From: an uncultured Ruminococcus sp.
GTDB taxonomy: Bacteria; Bacillota; Clostridia; Oscillospirales; Acutalibacteraceae
DNA: 21,590 bases
Direction: 5' to 3'
Assembly (NCBI GenBank): GCA_902783815.1
Contig: CACZSM010000177.1
Coordinates: 1-21,590, forward strand
Below are positions 1-8,233 of this stretch, piece after piece. Both the position numbers and the translations under genes were made by a program. Every line of letters begins with the position of its first letter. The stretch's first letter is position 1. Under the pieces are notes generated by a model. It was not told the DNA's origin. It did not search any database and was given only the letters and a program-made list of their open reading frames with translations.

Positions 1-190
1 CGTAATCTCTGCCGACATACTTGTACCTTTCCGCTTCCTCCGGCTCTATCGTGTCCGGCAGGACAAAGTCAGGAACAACATCCGGAGTTGTCTCCGGTTC
101 AACTGCATTTGCGTTCATGGGCATCAGTGCTGTCACCAGCGAAAGCACCAAAGCGCCTGCCAAGGTTTTTCTCTTGCCTGAATTTCTCAA
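1..190 (-). CDS. N-terminal part of a secreted protein with signal peptide (cut by window edge)
   Basis: The reverse strand encodes 63 residues before the frame leaves the window. The start is TTG at 190, with a GGAAG ribosome binding site 8-9 bases upstream; an in-frame stop lies a few codons further up, so no much longer form is possible. Residues 1-8 are basic (R2, K6, R7, K8), residues 9-23 are hydrophobic, and A27-N28-A29 is a good signal peptidase I site, so the protein is very likely exported. After the cleavage site comes a linker rich in Pro, Glu and Thr, then a sequence around residues 53-63 with charged and aromatic residues (EERYK-like, then YVGRDY). That layout reminds me of large DNRLRE/RHS-type wall-associated proteins of Ruminococcus, but the visible part is too short to say so firmly. 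The gene is divergent from trmFO and has its own promoter. Confidence 0.75.
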   Translation of the reverse strand, partial: MRNSGKRKTLAGALVLSLVTALMPMNANAVEPETTPDVVPDFVLPDTIEPEEAERYKYVGRDY

Positions 191-206
191 TTTAAAAACT
201 TCCTTT

Positions 207-248
207 TCAATTGTCAGTCAAACTATGTTTTTGGAGCAAATTATTCAC
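207..248 (-). other. possible 13-codon leader ORF upstream of the secreted-protein gene
   Basis: On the reverse strand a near-perfect Shine-Dalgarno (GGAGGTGA at 251-258) is followed five bases after GGAGG by GTG at 248. The frame runs 13 codons and stops with TGA at 207-209. The stop lies 16 bases before the TTG start of the secreted-protein gene, whose own ribosome site is weaker. The peptide would be VNNLLQKHSLTDN. This could be a translated leader coupled to the downstream gene, or a chance frame behind a purine-rich stretch. There is no run of regulatory codons. Confidence 0.25.
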
Positions 249-295
249 TATCACCTCCATTATAAAGCTGTATTACAGATTTTTCCTACGATTAC

Positions 296-304
296 ATTAT
301 ACCA
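296..304 (-). promoter_or_regulatory. extended -10 promoter for the leftward secreted-protein gene
   Basis: The reverse strand reads TGG followed by TATAAT, a perfect -10 box at 296-301 with the TGn extension at 302-304. The -35 position (about 319-324) is only a T-rich ATTTTT, so the promoter would depend on the extended -10. It lies about 106 bases upstream of the TTG start, leaving a leader of roughly 100 bases that contains the small leader ORF. Confidence 0.5.
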
Positions 305-373
305 CACTATACTTGAAAAAAAATATATGTATAATAAACAATCTTTTTCTCATTTTTTTAGAATAAACTACAA

Positions 374-395
374 AACATTTTTTACAAAAAATGTT
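374..395. repeat. perfect AT-rich palindrome between divergent promoters
   Basis: The left arm AACATTTTTT (374-383) and right arm AAAAAATGTT (386-395) are exact reverse complements around the two bases AC. The site lies about 40 bases upstream of the trmFO -35 box and about 70 bases upstream of the leftward -10 box. With genes leaving in both directions, a terminator role is unlikely; a binding site for a dimeric regulator is a reasonable inference. AT-rich palindromes do occur by chance in such regions. Confidence 0.45.
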
Positions 396-435
396 GAAAA
401 CTCCGCTGCGGCGTACACATTTGTAAATAGATGTA

Positions 436-464
436 TTGATATAGACAGTGAAATGTGATATAAT
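436..464 (+). promoter_or_regulatory. sigma-A promoter of the trmFO gene run
   Basis: TTGATA (436-441) and TATAAT (459-464) are separated by exactly 17 bases, and TGA directly before TATAAT gives an extended -10. This is close to an ideal housekeeping promoter. Transcription should start near 471, about 40 bases before the trmFO ATG. It is the only strong rightward promoter seen before the V-ATPase operon, so it may drive much of the trmFO-to-nadD run. Confidence 0.8.
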
Positions 465-510
465 CAAAAGAGTATTGACTGAAATGTGGATCTATCCGGA
501 GGAAAAAAGT

Positions 511-1845
511 ATGTATGTAAATGTTATTGGCGCTGGTCTTGCAGGCTGTGAAGCGGCATGGCAGATCGCTCAGAGGGGAATAAAAGTAAGGCTGTTTGAA
601 ATGAAACCGTCAAAGAAAACTCCTGCTCATAAGAGTGATTATTTTTGTGAACTGATATGCTCTAATTCTCTTAAGGCAGCAAGAGTAGAAAGTGCAGCCG
701 GACTGCTTAAAGAGGAAATGCGCCGTATTGGTTCTCTGCTCATGGAGGCAGCAGATAAATGTTCAGTTCCGGCAGGAGGTGCGCTTGCTGTTGACAGAGA
801 TCTTTTTTCCGGATATGTCACTGAAAAGATATTATCAAATGAGCTTATAGAATTTATTGGTGATGAGGTAAAGGAGATACCCTCGGATGCGGTCACAGTT
901 ATAGCATCAGGACCTTTGACAAGCGATGGACTTGCTGATAGAATAGCTGAGATATGTGATTCACCTCTGCACTTTTTTGATGCTGCTGCACCAATAGTAA
1001 CAGCTGAAAGTATAGATATGAGTTGTGCCTTTACTGCTTCACGCTATGATAAGGGTGGGGATGATGCCTATATAAACTGTCCGATGAATAAGGATGAATA
1101 TGAGGCTTTCCATCAGGCGCTTATTACAGCTGAACGCGCACCAAGACATGATGTTGATGTAATGAATCCGAAGGTATATGAGGGCTGTATGCCTGTGGAA
1201 ATACTTGCTCAGAGGGGACTTGATACACTCAGATTCGGACCAATGAAACCTGTAGGACTGAGAGATCCTCGTACAGGTCACAGACCATGGGCGGTATTGC
1301 AGCTAAGGACTGAAAATTCGGAAAAGACAATGTATAACCTTGTGGGATTTCAGACTAATCTGAAATTCCCGGAGCAGAAAAGAGTATTCGGAATGATACC
1401 TGCATTGAGGGATGCAGAATATGTAAGGTATGGTGTAATGCACAGAAATACATTTCTGAATTCACCAAAGCTGCTGTCAGCAGATTATTCAATGAAAAAC
1501 AGACCGGAGCTTTTCTTTGCCGGACAAATGACAGGTGTTGAAGGCTATATGGAATCGGCGTCCTCAGGGATGATAGCCGGAATAAATGCAGCTGCAAGGG
1601 TACTCAGAAGAGAGGGATTTATCCTTCCGGTACAGACCATGATAGGTGCGCTTGCGGATTATGCGGCAAATTCACAAACATCTGACTTTCAGCCAATGGG
1701 AGCGAATTTCGGGATATTGCCGCCGCTTGACGAGCATATCCGTGATAAGAAGCTGAGGGCAGCAGCCTACGCACAGAGATCATTGGACATTCTGGATAAT
1801 ATTCTGAAAGAGGACAGCTTTTATCATACAGTAAACAAGGAGTGA
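511..1845 (+). CDS. trmFO: TrmFO, folate-dependent tRNA (uracil-54-C5)-methyltransferase
   Basis: TrmFO makes ribothymidine at position 54 of the tRNA T-loop, taking the carbon from methylenetetrahydrofolate and electrons from FADH2. The protein has 444 residues, close to the family length of about 435-440. Visible hallmarks are the FAD-binding VIGAGLAG at residues 5-12, CSNSLKA with Cys50, EGCMPVE with Cys226, and the GPMKPVGL/DPRTG block just after it. Cys226 aligns with the Cys226 that matters for catalysis in Bacillus subtilis TrmFO, and Cys50 with its Cys53. I chose ATG 511 because CCGGAGG lies 8-9 bases upstream and MYVNVIGAG is the normal start; an upstream ATG in the same frame (448) lies before the predicted transcription start. 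In Bacillus the gene follows topA; here it is first in its run. plsX begins five bases after its stop. Confidence 0.97.
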   Translation: MYVNVIGAGLAGCEAAWQIAQRGIKVRLFEMKPSKKTPAHKSDYFCELICSNSLKAARVESAAGLLKEEMRRIGSLLMEAADKCSVPAGGALAVDRDLFSGYVTEKILSNELIEFIGDEVKEIPSDAVTVIASGPLTSDGLADRIAEICDSPLHFFDAAAPIVTAESIDMSCAFTASRYDKGGDDAYINCPMNKDEYEAFHQALITAERAPRHDVDVMNPKVYEGCMPVEILAQRGLDTLRFGPMKPVGLRDPRTGHRPWAVLQLRTENSEKTMYNLVGFQTNLKFPEQKRVFGMIPALRDAEYVRYGVMHRNTFLNSPKLLSADYSMKNRPELFFAGQMTGVEGYMESASSGMIAGINAAARVLRREGFILPVQTMIGALADYAANSQTSDFQPMGANFGILPPLDEHIRDKKLRAAAYAQRSLDILDNILKEDSFYHTVNKE

Positions 1846-1850
1846 AACAT

Positions 1851-2843
1851 ATGAAAGTGATGGTAGATGCTTTTGGCGGAGATAATGCGCCTTTGGAGAT
1901 CATAAAGGGATGTATTCTCTCAAACGAGGAAAACCCGGATACAGAGGTAGCGATGGTTGGCGACACAGACAAGATAAAAGCCTGTGCGGATACAAATGGG
2001 CTTGATATTTCAAAATTCAGATTATATCCGGCATCAGGTGAAATAACAATGGAGGATGAACCGGGAGTTGTTTTGAAAGAGAAAAAAGAAAGCTCTATGG
2101 CAGAAGGTCTGAGACTTGTATCGGAGGGTGAAGCTGATGCATTCGTAAGTGCAGGAAATAGTGGTGCCTTATTGCTTGGGGCTACAATGATTGTCAAAAG
2201 GATAAAGGGCAATAAAAGACCTGCATTTGCATCTGTTATGCCGACTGCGGAAGGACCTTTTATGCTCATTGATGCTGGAGCCAATGTTGAAGTACGAGCA
2301 GAAATGCTCAGACAGTTCGGCATAATGGGTTCGGTATATATGGAGAAGATAGTAGGAGTAAAAAATCCGAGAGTTGCGCTTGCAAATGTCGGAGCAGAGG
2401 AGCATAAGGGTGGGCCTTTGCAGAAAGAGGCATTTGTACTGCTTAAAGAAAGCAGCCTTAACTTTACCGGCAATATTGAAGCAAGGGATATTCCTGCTGG
2501 AAAGGCAGATGTAGTTGTCGCAGATGGCTTTACGGGAAATATTATAGCAAAGATGTATGAGGGTGCTGCAAAAGAACTATTCAAAAAGATAAAGGGAGTG
2601 TTCCTGAAAAATCTCAGGACAAAACTTGCAGCAGCAATGATAAAAAAGGAACTGTATGAGCTGAAGCAGTATTTTGACTACAATCGTTATGGCGGAGCAG
2701 TTGTAATGGGGGTAAAAAAGCCTGTTATGAAAACTCACGGAACTGCAAATGCTGTTGCTGTTGCGGCAGTCATAAAGGCGGCTGATGAATATGCAAGATC
2801 CGGGGCAATAGAAATAATCGAGGATAAGCTGTCCGGACAGTAA
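1851..2843 (+). CDS. plsX: PlsX, phosphate acyltransferase of phospholipid synthesis
   Basis: PlsX converts acyl-ACP and phosphate into acyl phosphate, which PlsY then uses to acylate glycerol-3-phosphate, the first step of membrane phospholipid synthesis in most Gram-positive bacteria. It is a peripheral membrane enzyme. The 330 residues match the usual length of about 330. Recognisable blocks are VDAFGGDNAP near the N-terminus, SMAEGL, the FVSAGNSGALL block, LIDAGAN, and VVVADGFTGNI in the second half. The start is ATG 1851 with AAGGAG eight bases upstream; a GTG at 1842 in frame overlaps the trmFO stop and the ribosome site itself, so it is less likely. The gene sits between trmFO and rnc. 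In Bacillus and many Clostridia fab genes or acpP lie next to plsX; none is present here. Confidence 0.96.
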   Translation: MKVMVDAFGGDNAPLEIIKGCILSNEENPDTEVAMVGDTDKIKACADTNGLDISKFRLYPASGEITMEDEPGVVLKEKKESSMAEGLRLVSEGEADAFVSAGNSGALLLGATMIVKRIKGNKRPAFASVMPTAEGPFMLIDAGANVEVRAEMLRQFGIMGSVYMEKIVGVKNPRVALANVGAEEHKGGPLQKEAFVLLKESSLNFTGNIEARDIPAGKADVVVADGFTGNIIAKMYEGAAKELFKKIKGVFLKNLRTKLAAAMIKKELYELKQYFDYNRYGGAVVMGVKKPVMKTHGTANAVAVAAVIKAADEYARSGAIEIIEDKLSGQ

Positions 2844-2862
2844 ATTAAGGAGCTAACAGTAA

Positions 2863-3537
2863 ATGAAAGAACTTGAAAAGCGTATAGGCTATCAGTATAA
2901 AAATATAGGATATCTTGTTAATGCACTGACTCATTCATCCTATGCCAATGAATCGAAGGGTGCCGAAAAAAGCAACGAAAGACTGGAATTTCTTGGTGAT
3001 GCTGTTCTGAGTATTATAGTTTCTGATTATATTTACAGAAACTGTCCGAAGCTGCCGGAGGGAGAACTTTCAAAGCTGAGAGCTGCACTTGTATGTGAAA
3101 AGAGTCTTTGCCGCTTTTCAGCGGCTCTTGGAATTGGTGAATTCCTGCGTTTATCAAGAGGTGAACGCAATTTGAAGGGTCACGAAAGACCATCCATTCT
3201 CGCAGATGCCTTTGAAGCAATAATTGCTTCAATCTATCTTGACGGCGGTATGGATGAAGCCAGAAAGTTTGTATTGAAATTTGTTGAGCCAGAAATAAAA
3301 AGCTCAAAGCCAAGAGCTTTTAAGGATTATAAAACTACATTGCAGGAAATTATACAAAAAAATCCGGAAGAGCATCTTTCATATGTGCTTGTAGGAGAGG
3401 AAGGTCCTGATCATGATAAGCACTTCTTTGTTGAGGTTCATCTGAATAATAATGTAATAGGAAAAGGCGGCGGCAGAAGCAAAAAAGAAGCAGAACAGCA
3501 GGCTGCAAGAGAAGCTCTGCACCTTATGGGATATTGA
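2863..3537 (+). CDS. rnc: ribonuclease III
   Basis: RNase III cuts double-stranded RNA, including the rRNA precursor, and acts as a dimer in the cytoplasm. The protein has 224 residues, as expected for the bacterial form. The signature NERLEFLGDAVLS spans residues 38-50, with catalytic E42 and D46; D115 and E118 in the block LADAFEA complete the metal site. A double-stranded-RNA-binding domain follows at about residues 154-222, ending in the Lys- and Ala-rich KKEAEQQAAREAL helix. The ATG at 2863 has AAGGAG about ten bases upstream. The neighbours plsX, smc and ftsY form the common Firmicutes arrangement. The next gene starts three bases after the stop, so the two are probably translated together. 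Confidence 0.97.
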   Translation: MKELEKRIGYQYKNIGYLVNALTHSSYANESKGAEKSNERLEFLGDAVLSIIVSDYIYRNCPKLPEGELSKLRAALVCEKSLCRFSAALGIGEFLRLSRGERNLKGHERPSILADAFEAIIASIYLDGGMDEARKFVLKFVEPEIKSSKPRAFKDYKTTLQEIIQKNPEEHLSYVLVGEEGPDHDKHFFVEVHLNNNVIGKGGGRSKKEAEQQAAREALHLMGY

Positions 3538-3539
3538 AA

Positions 3540-4538
3540 ATGAAACATTCAAATGTAGCGATATTTGTACCGCATAATGGATGTCCTCATCAATGCTCAT
3601 TCTGTAATCAAAAGGAGATAACAGGTCAGCGCAGTCAGCCGACTGCCGAGGATGTAAGAAATGCTGCGGAGATAGCGATAAGGTCGCTTGGTGAAAGATC
3701 AGCTCAGGCGGAAATAGCTTTTTTCGGAGGCAGCTTTACTGCAATAGACAGAGAGTATATGAAGGAACTTCTTGGAGCAGCAGAACCATATGTAGAAAAC
3801 GGTTTATTTTACGGTATAAGGTTATCTACAAGACCTGATGCAATAGACAAGGAGATCCTTGATATACTGAAAGAAAGCGGAGTGACATCAATAGAGCTTG
3901 GCGCACAAAGCATGGATGATGATGTTCTAATAAAAAATGAAAGAGGACATAGCGCAGAGGATGTTGTAAAGGCATCCCGGCTTATACATGAATATGGTTT
4001 TTCGCTTGGTTTGCAGATGATGACAGGACTGTATGGCAGCGATAATATCAGGGACAGGGAAACTGCAATAAAAATTGCTGATCTTGAGCCTGATACAGTA
4101 AGGATATATCCTACAGTTATTCTGAAAGGTTCAAAACTGTACCACCTATACGAAAGCGGAGCTTATGTTCCTCCGACACTTGATGAGACAGTTTCGCTTT
4201 GTGCAGACCTTTTGAGATTTTTCGGAGAGAGGAAAATTACAGTTATTCGTCTTGGTTTGCATGACAGTGATAGTCTCAGAGAAAATATGGCAGCAGGAGT
4301 GTTTCATCCTGCGCTAAGGGAGCTTTGTGAAAGCAGGATGATGCTTGATACAGTAATTGAGATGCTCAGCAGGTATAATACTCCTAAAGGAGATATCGTA
4401 CTTTGTGTGAATCCGAGGTCTGTATCAAGAATGACGGGTCAGAAAAAGTCTAACATAAGAGAAATTGAAAGAATGGGGTACAGAGTCAGGATTGAAACGG
4501 ATGATCTGCTTGAAAAATACCAGGTCATTCTTAAATAA
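3540..4538 (+). CDS. Elp3-like radical SAM protein without acetyltransferase domain
   Basis: The protein has 332 residues. CPHQCSFC (C15, C19, C22) is the Cys-x3-Cys-x2-Cys motif that holds a 4Fe-4S cluster and S-adenosylmethionine, and FFGGSFTAI is the following SAM-binding glycine block. LSTRPDAI, the ELGAQSMDD stretch and the VRIYPTVIL stretch resemble the radical SAM half of Elp3 proteins (COG1243 type). Elp3 modifies wobble uridines in tRNA and also has a C-terminal GNAT acetyltransferase domain; this protein ends before any such domain, so the reaction and substrate are unknown. I prefer ATG 3540, giving MKHSNVAIFVPH; TTG 3534 in the same frame is possible, and neither has a strong ribosome site, which suggests coupling to rnc. 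Its place between rnc and smc hints at RNA modification, but that is inference. Confidence 0.85.
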   Translation: MKHSNVAIFVPHNGCPHQCSFCNQKEITGQRSQPTAEDVRNAAEIAIRSLGERSAQAEIAFFGGSFTAIDREYMKELLGAAEPYVENGLFYGIRLSTRPDAIDKEILDILKESGVTSIELGAQSMDDDVLIKNERGHSAEDVVKASRLIHEYGFSLGLQMMTGLYGSDNIRDRETAIKIADLEPDTVRIYPTVILKGSKLYHLYESGAYVPPTLDETVSLCADLLRFFGERKITVIRLGLHDSDSLRENMAAGVFHPALRELCESRMMLDTVIEMLSRYNTPKGDIVLCVNPRSVSRMTGQKKSNIREIERMGYRVRIETDDLLEKYQVILK

Positions 4539-4636
4539 CATGATGTAAAGAAAATACATTTACACGATTTCTACAAAAGGAAGAATTGCAAAGGAAATAG
4601 CTTTACAGTCTATTTCGTAAAAAAGGAGATCAGAAG

Positions 4637-7600
4637 TTGAAGTTAAAGACATTGGAAGTTCAGGGCTTCAAGACCTTCCCTGATAAGACAAAGCTGAATT
4701 TTACAGACGGTATTACAGCTGTTGTCGGACCAAACGGAAGCGGAAAAAGTAATATCAGTGATGCAATAAGATGGGTGCTTGGCGAACAGTCTGCAAAGGC
4801 TCTGAGGTGTTCAAGGATGGAGGATGTTATATTCAATGGAACTCAGCAGAGAAAAAAGACAGGCTATGCGCAGGTAACTTTGTCGTTTGATAATTCAGAC
4901 CGTACACTTAAATTTGATGGTGATGAGGTTGCTGTAACAAGAAGATATTACCGGTCGGGAAATAGTGAATATCTGATTAACAATACGGCTGTAAGATTGC
5001 AGGATATACATGAGCTTTTTATGGATACCGGTCTTGGCCGTGACGGTTACTCAATGATCGGTCAGGGAAAAATAGATTCTATTGTCGCTACAAAAGGCGA
5101 GGACAGACGAGAGATATTTGAAGAAGCAGCAGGAATATCCCGTTTCAGATATAAAAAGGCTGAGGCGGAAAGGAGACTTGACCGTACTGAAGATGATCTG
5201 GTAAGGCTCAGGGATATTTTATCTGAGCTTGAAGGTCGTGTAGGACCACTTAAGGTACAATCTGAAAAGGCAAAGGCATATCTTGTATATGCGGAAGAAA
5301 AGCGTGGTCTGGAGATAGCACTGTGGCTGAGAAACCTGGAAAGATCCGCTGCTGCTGTCCGTGAGCAGGAGGATAAGCTGACTGTTGCTAATATGCAGTA
5401 TAATGATACTGTTGCAGCATTGGAGAGAATACAGAAGGAAACAGAGGAAAACTATTCAAAACAGAATGAATGTATTGCAGAAACTGAAAGATTAAGAAAA
5501 CTGATTTCAGAAAAAGAAGATCTTGCATCACAGTGCAGATCTCAGGCGGCATTACTTAAAAGTGATATTAAGCATAAAGAGGAAACTGCTTCAAGAATAC
5601 AGGGTGAAATAGATATATACAGCAAAACGGGGCAGGAGCTTACTGATGAGATAAAATCAAAAAAGGATACCATAAAGAAACTTGAATCAAAATTGTCCGA
5701 GCAGAAAAGTGAACAGCAAAGACTTACAGATGAGTTGTTAAAGCTGCGTTCAGGAGAGAGTGAATCTGCTGATAAGCTGGCAGCAATAAATGCCTCTCTT
5801 GCGGAGCTTAATTCTGATGCCGGAGATGCTAAGATAGAATTTATGACATCTTCTTCATCAATAAGCGAGCTTACAGAAAGAATGGAAGTCGTAGAAAACA
5901 CTATTAAGGCAAGACGCTCCCAGATAGATACTCTTAATGGTATTATTGATGATTACAGCGTCATGTGTACTGACTGTGATGACAATATCAGAAAAATAAC
6001 GGAAGAAAAATCCGAGATCGAGAAAAAGATTACAGAACAGGAAAAGGTTTGTGCTGAAATAAAGAGTCAGGCTGAAAAAACAGATCTCCGTTCTCAGGAG
6101 CTGTACAGCAAGGCAAGAATGTTGGAGGAACTGGAAAAGAACCTTGAAGGCTTTGCACACAGCGTAAAAACTATTATGCGCGAGGCTAAAAAAGGTATGC
6201 TCAGCGGAATACACGGACCAGTTTCCAGAGTTATTCAGACTTCATCTGAATACAGCATAGCGATCGAAATTGCACTTGGCGCAGCAATGCAGAATATAGT
6301 TACTACTGATGATTCAGATGCAAAAAGAGCTATAGCTTATCTGAAACAGCATGACGGAGGACGGGCAACCTTTCTTCCTATGTCAACGATAAAAGGCAGA
6401 GAGCTTAATGAGACCGGACTTGAATCATGCAGAGGATTTGTCGGGATCGCAGCTGATCTTTGTAGCTGTGATGACTGCTACAGAGGAATACTGCTGAATC
6501 TTCTCGGCAGGATAGTTGTTGCAGAGGATCTTGACAGAGCAGTAGAGATCGCTAAAAAGTATTCGTACCGTTTCCGTATAGTTACTCTCGACGGTCAGGT
6601 TGTAAATGCCGGAGGATCACTTACAGGCGGATCGCTTTCCAAAAATACCGGACTACTTGGCAGAACAGAGGAAATTAAAAAAATGCGTTCTGATGCTGAG
6701 CAGATATCCGGAAAGGCAGATAAACTTTTTGAAAAGTATGATAAATGCTGTGAGATGCTTAAAAGTCTCGAAGATGAGAAAGATAATATTTCAGCTGAGC
6801 TATCAACTGTACAGGGTGATAAGGTAAAACTTGAAGCTGAAATAAAAAGCAGAAGATCAGAACTTGAGGCTACAAAAAAATCGCTTGAAGAAATACAGAA
6901 GGAACGCAAGGATTCTGTCAGGAAACTCGAAGAAATGACGGAGACGATGGAATCAGCAAGAAAGCGGATGGATGTCTTCAGAAAGAAAATATCCGAAAAT
7001 GAAGAAGAGGCAAAAAGAATAACCGGGTCAAAGGATGAGCTTGTAAAAAAGAGAGAAAGTCTTGGAGAGGAACTACAGAATAAACGACTTGATGTAGTCA
7101 CTTTGGAAAAGGATATTTCTGCGGTACAGGCAGAGATAGAAAATGCTGAACTAAGACTGACCGGATCAAATGAAAAGATAAAAAATGGACAGGAAGAGAT
7201 CCGAAAAATAAAAGAGGAAAATAAGAAAACTCTTTCTGAGATAGACGATTTTGAAAAAAAAGCGGCAAGATATACAGAAGAAGCGTCAGGATTCAATGAG
7301 GATATCCAGAAGAAGGGCAGTGAAAGACTTGAGCTTGAAAAGAGGTCAGGCGAGCTTAGAAAGGATGAGCGTGAAAAGACCTCTGAAAAAGAAAAGATAA
7401 GCGGTGAGCTTGCAAGACTCGAAGAACGGAGGGTCAATCTCCAGAAGAGCTATGATGATACCGAAGCAAAGCTGTGGGATGAGTATGAGCTTACAAAAAG
7501 AGAGGCGGAAAAATATGCAGCTGAAATTGAGGATGCAGGCAAGGCACAAAGGAGACTTTCTGAGCTTAAGCAGAAAATAAAATCTCTTGGCAATGTAAAT

Positions 7601-8209
7601 GTATCTGCGATAGAGGAGTATAAGGAAGTAAGTGAGAGATACGAGTTTATGAAAGTACAGCTCGGAGATATAGAAAAATCAAAATCAGAGCTTCTGAAAC
7701 TTATCAATGACCTGACAAAGCAGATGAGAGAGATTTTTATTATTCGTTTCAATGAAATCAATAAGAATTTCTCAGAAACATTTGTAGAGCTTTTTGGCGG
7801 CGGAAAGGCGTCTTTATCGCTGTCTGATCCGGAAAATGTACTTACTACCGGTATAGACATTTCCGTTGAACCGCCTGGTAAGATAGTATCACATATTGAG
7901 CTGCTCTCCGGAGGAGAAAAGGCGCTTGTAGCAATAGCATTATATTTTGCAATAATGAAGGTAAGTCCTGCACCTTTCTGTGTTATGGATGAGATCGAAG
8001 CTGCGCTTGACGATGTAAATGTATATCGCTTTGCGGATTATCTCAGAAAGATGAATGAAAATACACAGTTTATTTGTATAACTCACAGGAGAGGTACAAT
8101 GGAGGAAGCTGATGTACTCTACGGAGTTACAATGCAGGACAGAGGTATTTCAAAGCTGCTTGAATTAAAGGCTGCTGAGATAGAACAAAAGCTGAATATG
8201 AAAGCCTGA
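4637..8209 (+). CDS. smc: Smc, chromosome segregation ATPase
   Basis: Smc dimers, with ScpA and ScpB, form the ring-shaped complex that folds and separates the chromosome. The 1190-residue length is typical. Walker A GPNGSGKS is at residues 31-38, a long coiled coil rich in Glu, Lys and Ser follows, then a globular hinge at about 520-665 with GIHGPV and NAGGSLTGG blocks, then the returning coil. The C-terminal head has the ABC signature LSGGEKAL (about 1090-1097) and the Walker B CVMDEIEAALDD with D1118 and E1119. The start is TTG 4637 with AGGAG eight bases upstream; MKLKTLEVQGFKTF is the standard beginning. The gene follows a 98-base gap, the largest within the run, in which I see no convincing promoter. 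ftsY follows after 24 bases. scpA and scpB are not in the window. Confidence 0.98.
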   Translation: MKLKTLEVQGFKTFPDKTKLNFTDGITAVVGPNGSGKSNISDAIRWVLGEQSAKALRCSRMEDVIFNGTQQRKKTGYAQVTLSFDNSDRTLKFDGDEVAVTRRYYRSGNSEYLINNTAVRLQDIHELFMDTGLGRDGYSMIGQGKIDSIVATKGEDRREIFEEAAGISRFRYKKAEAERRLDRTEDDLVRLRDILSELEGRVGPLKVQSEKAKAYLVYAEEKRGLEIALWLRNLERSAAAVREQEDKLTVANMQYNDTVAALERIQKETEENYSKQNECIAETERLRKLISEKEDLASQCRSQAALLKSDIKHKEETASRIQGEIDIYSKTGQELTDEIKSKKDTIKKLESKLSEQKSEQQRLTDELLKLRSGESESADKLAAINASLAELNSDAGDAKIEFMTSSSSISELTERMEVVENTIKARRSQIDTLNGIIDDYSVMCTDCDDNIRKITEEKSEIEKKITEQEKVCAEIKSQAEKTDLRSQELYSKARMLEELEKNLEGFAHSVKTIMREAKKGMLSGIHGPVSRVIQTSSEYSIAIEIALGAAMQNIVTTDDSDAKRAIAYLKQHDGGRATFLPMSTIKGRELNETGLESCRGFVGIAADLCSCDDCYRGILLNLLGRIVVAEDLDRAVEIAKKYSYRFRIVTLDGQVVNAGGSLTGGSLSKNTGLLGRTEEIKKMRSDAEQISGKADKLFEKYDKCCEMLKSLEDEKDNISAELSTVQGDKVKLEAEIKSRRSELEATKKSLEEIQKERKDSVRKLEEMTETMESARKRMDVFRKKISENEEEAKRITGSKDELVKKRESLGEELQNKRLDVVTLEKDISAVQAEIENAELRLTGSNEKIKNGQEEIRKIKEENKKTLSEIDDFEKKAARYTEEASGFNEDIQKKGSERLELEKRSGELRKDEREKTSEKEKISGELARLEERRVNLQKSYDDTEAKLWDEYELTKREAEKYAAEIEDAGKAQRRLSELKQKIKSLGNVNVSAIEEYKEVSERYEFMKVQLGDIEKSKSELLKLINDLTKQMREIFIIRFNEINKNFSETFVELFGGGKASLSLSDPENVLTTGIDISVEPPGKIVSHIELLSGGEKALVAIALYFAIMKVSPAPFCVMDEIEAALDDVNVYRFADYLRKMNENTQFICITHRRGTMEEADVLYGVTMQDRGISKLLELKAAEIEQKLNMKA

Positions 8210-8233
8210 CAGAGTGAATGGAGGAATATGACG

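Noticed and set aside
397..420. A short GC-rich patch (CCGCTGCGG) in the divergent region
   Set aside because: It is only a four-pair stem with a one-base centre; too small to call.
21..458. A 145-codon forward open frame at the left edge
   Set aside because: It lies opposite the signal-peptide gene and then runs through the promoter region; its sequence has no family features and no ribosome site, while the reverse strand encodes a clear signal peptide.
1619..2584. A 321-codon reverse open frame opposite plsX
   Set aside because: It is the antisense of trmFO and plsX, both certain genes; the product is Ser/Ala/Pro-rich in the way antisense frames are.
4539..4636. Possible promoter or small hairpin (TGTAAA at 4544 and TTTACA at 4559) before smc
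   Set aside because: No -10 box at a suitable distance from any -35-like hexamer was found, and the hairpin has only six AT-rich pairs. An smc promoter here is possible but not supported.
6595..7437. A 280-codon Ser/Phe-rich reverse open frame opposite smc
   Set aside because: The Glu/Lys-rich coiled coil of Smc reads as Ser/Phe/Leu on the other strand; there is no start site or homology signal.
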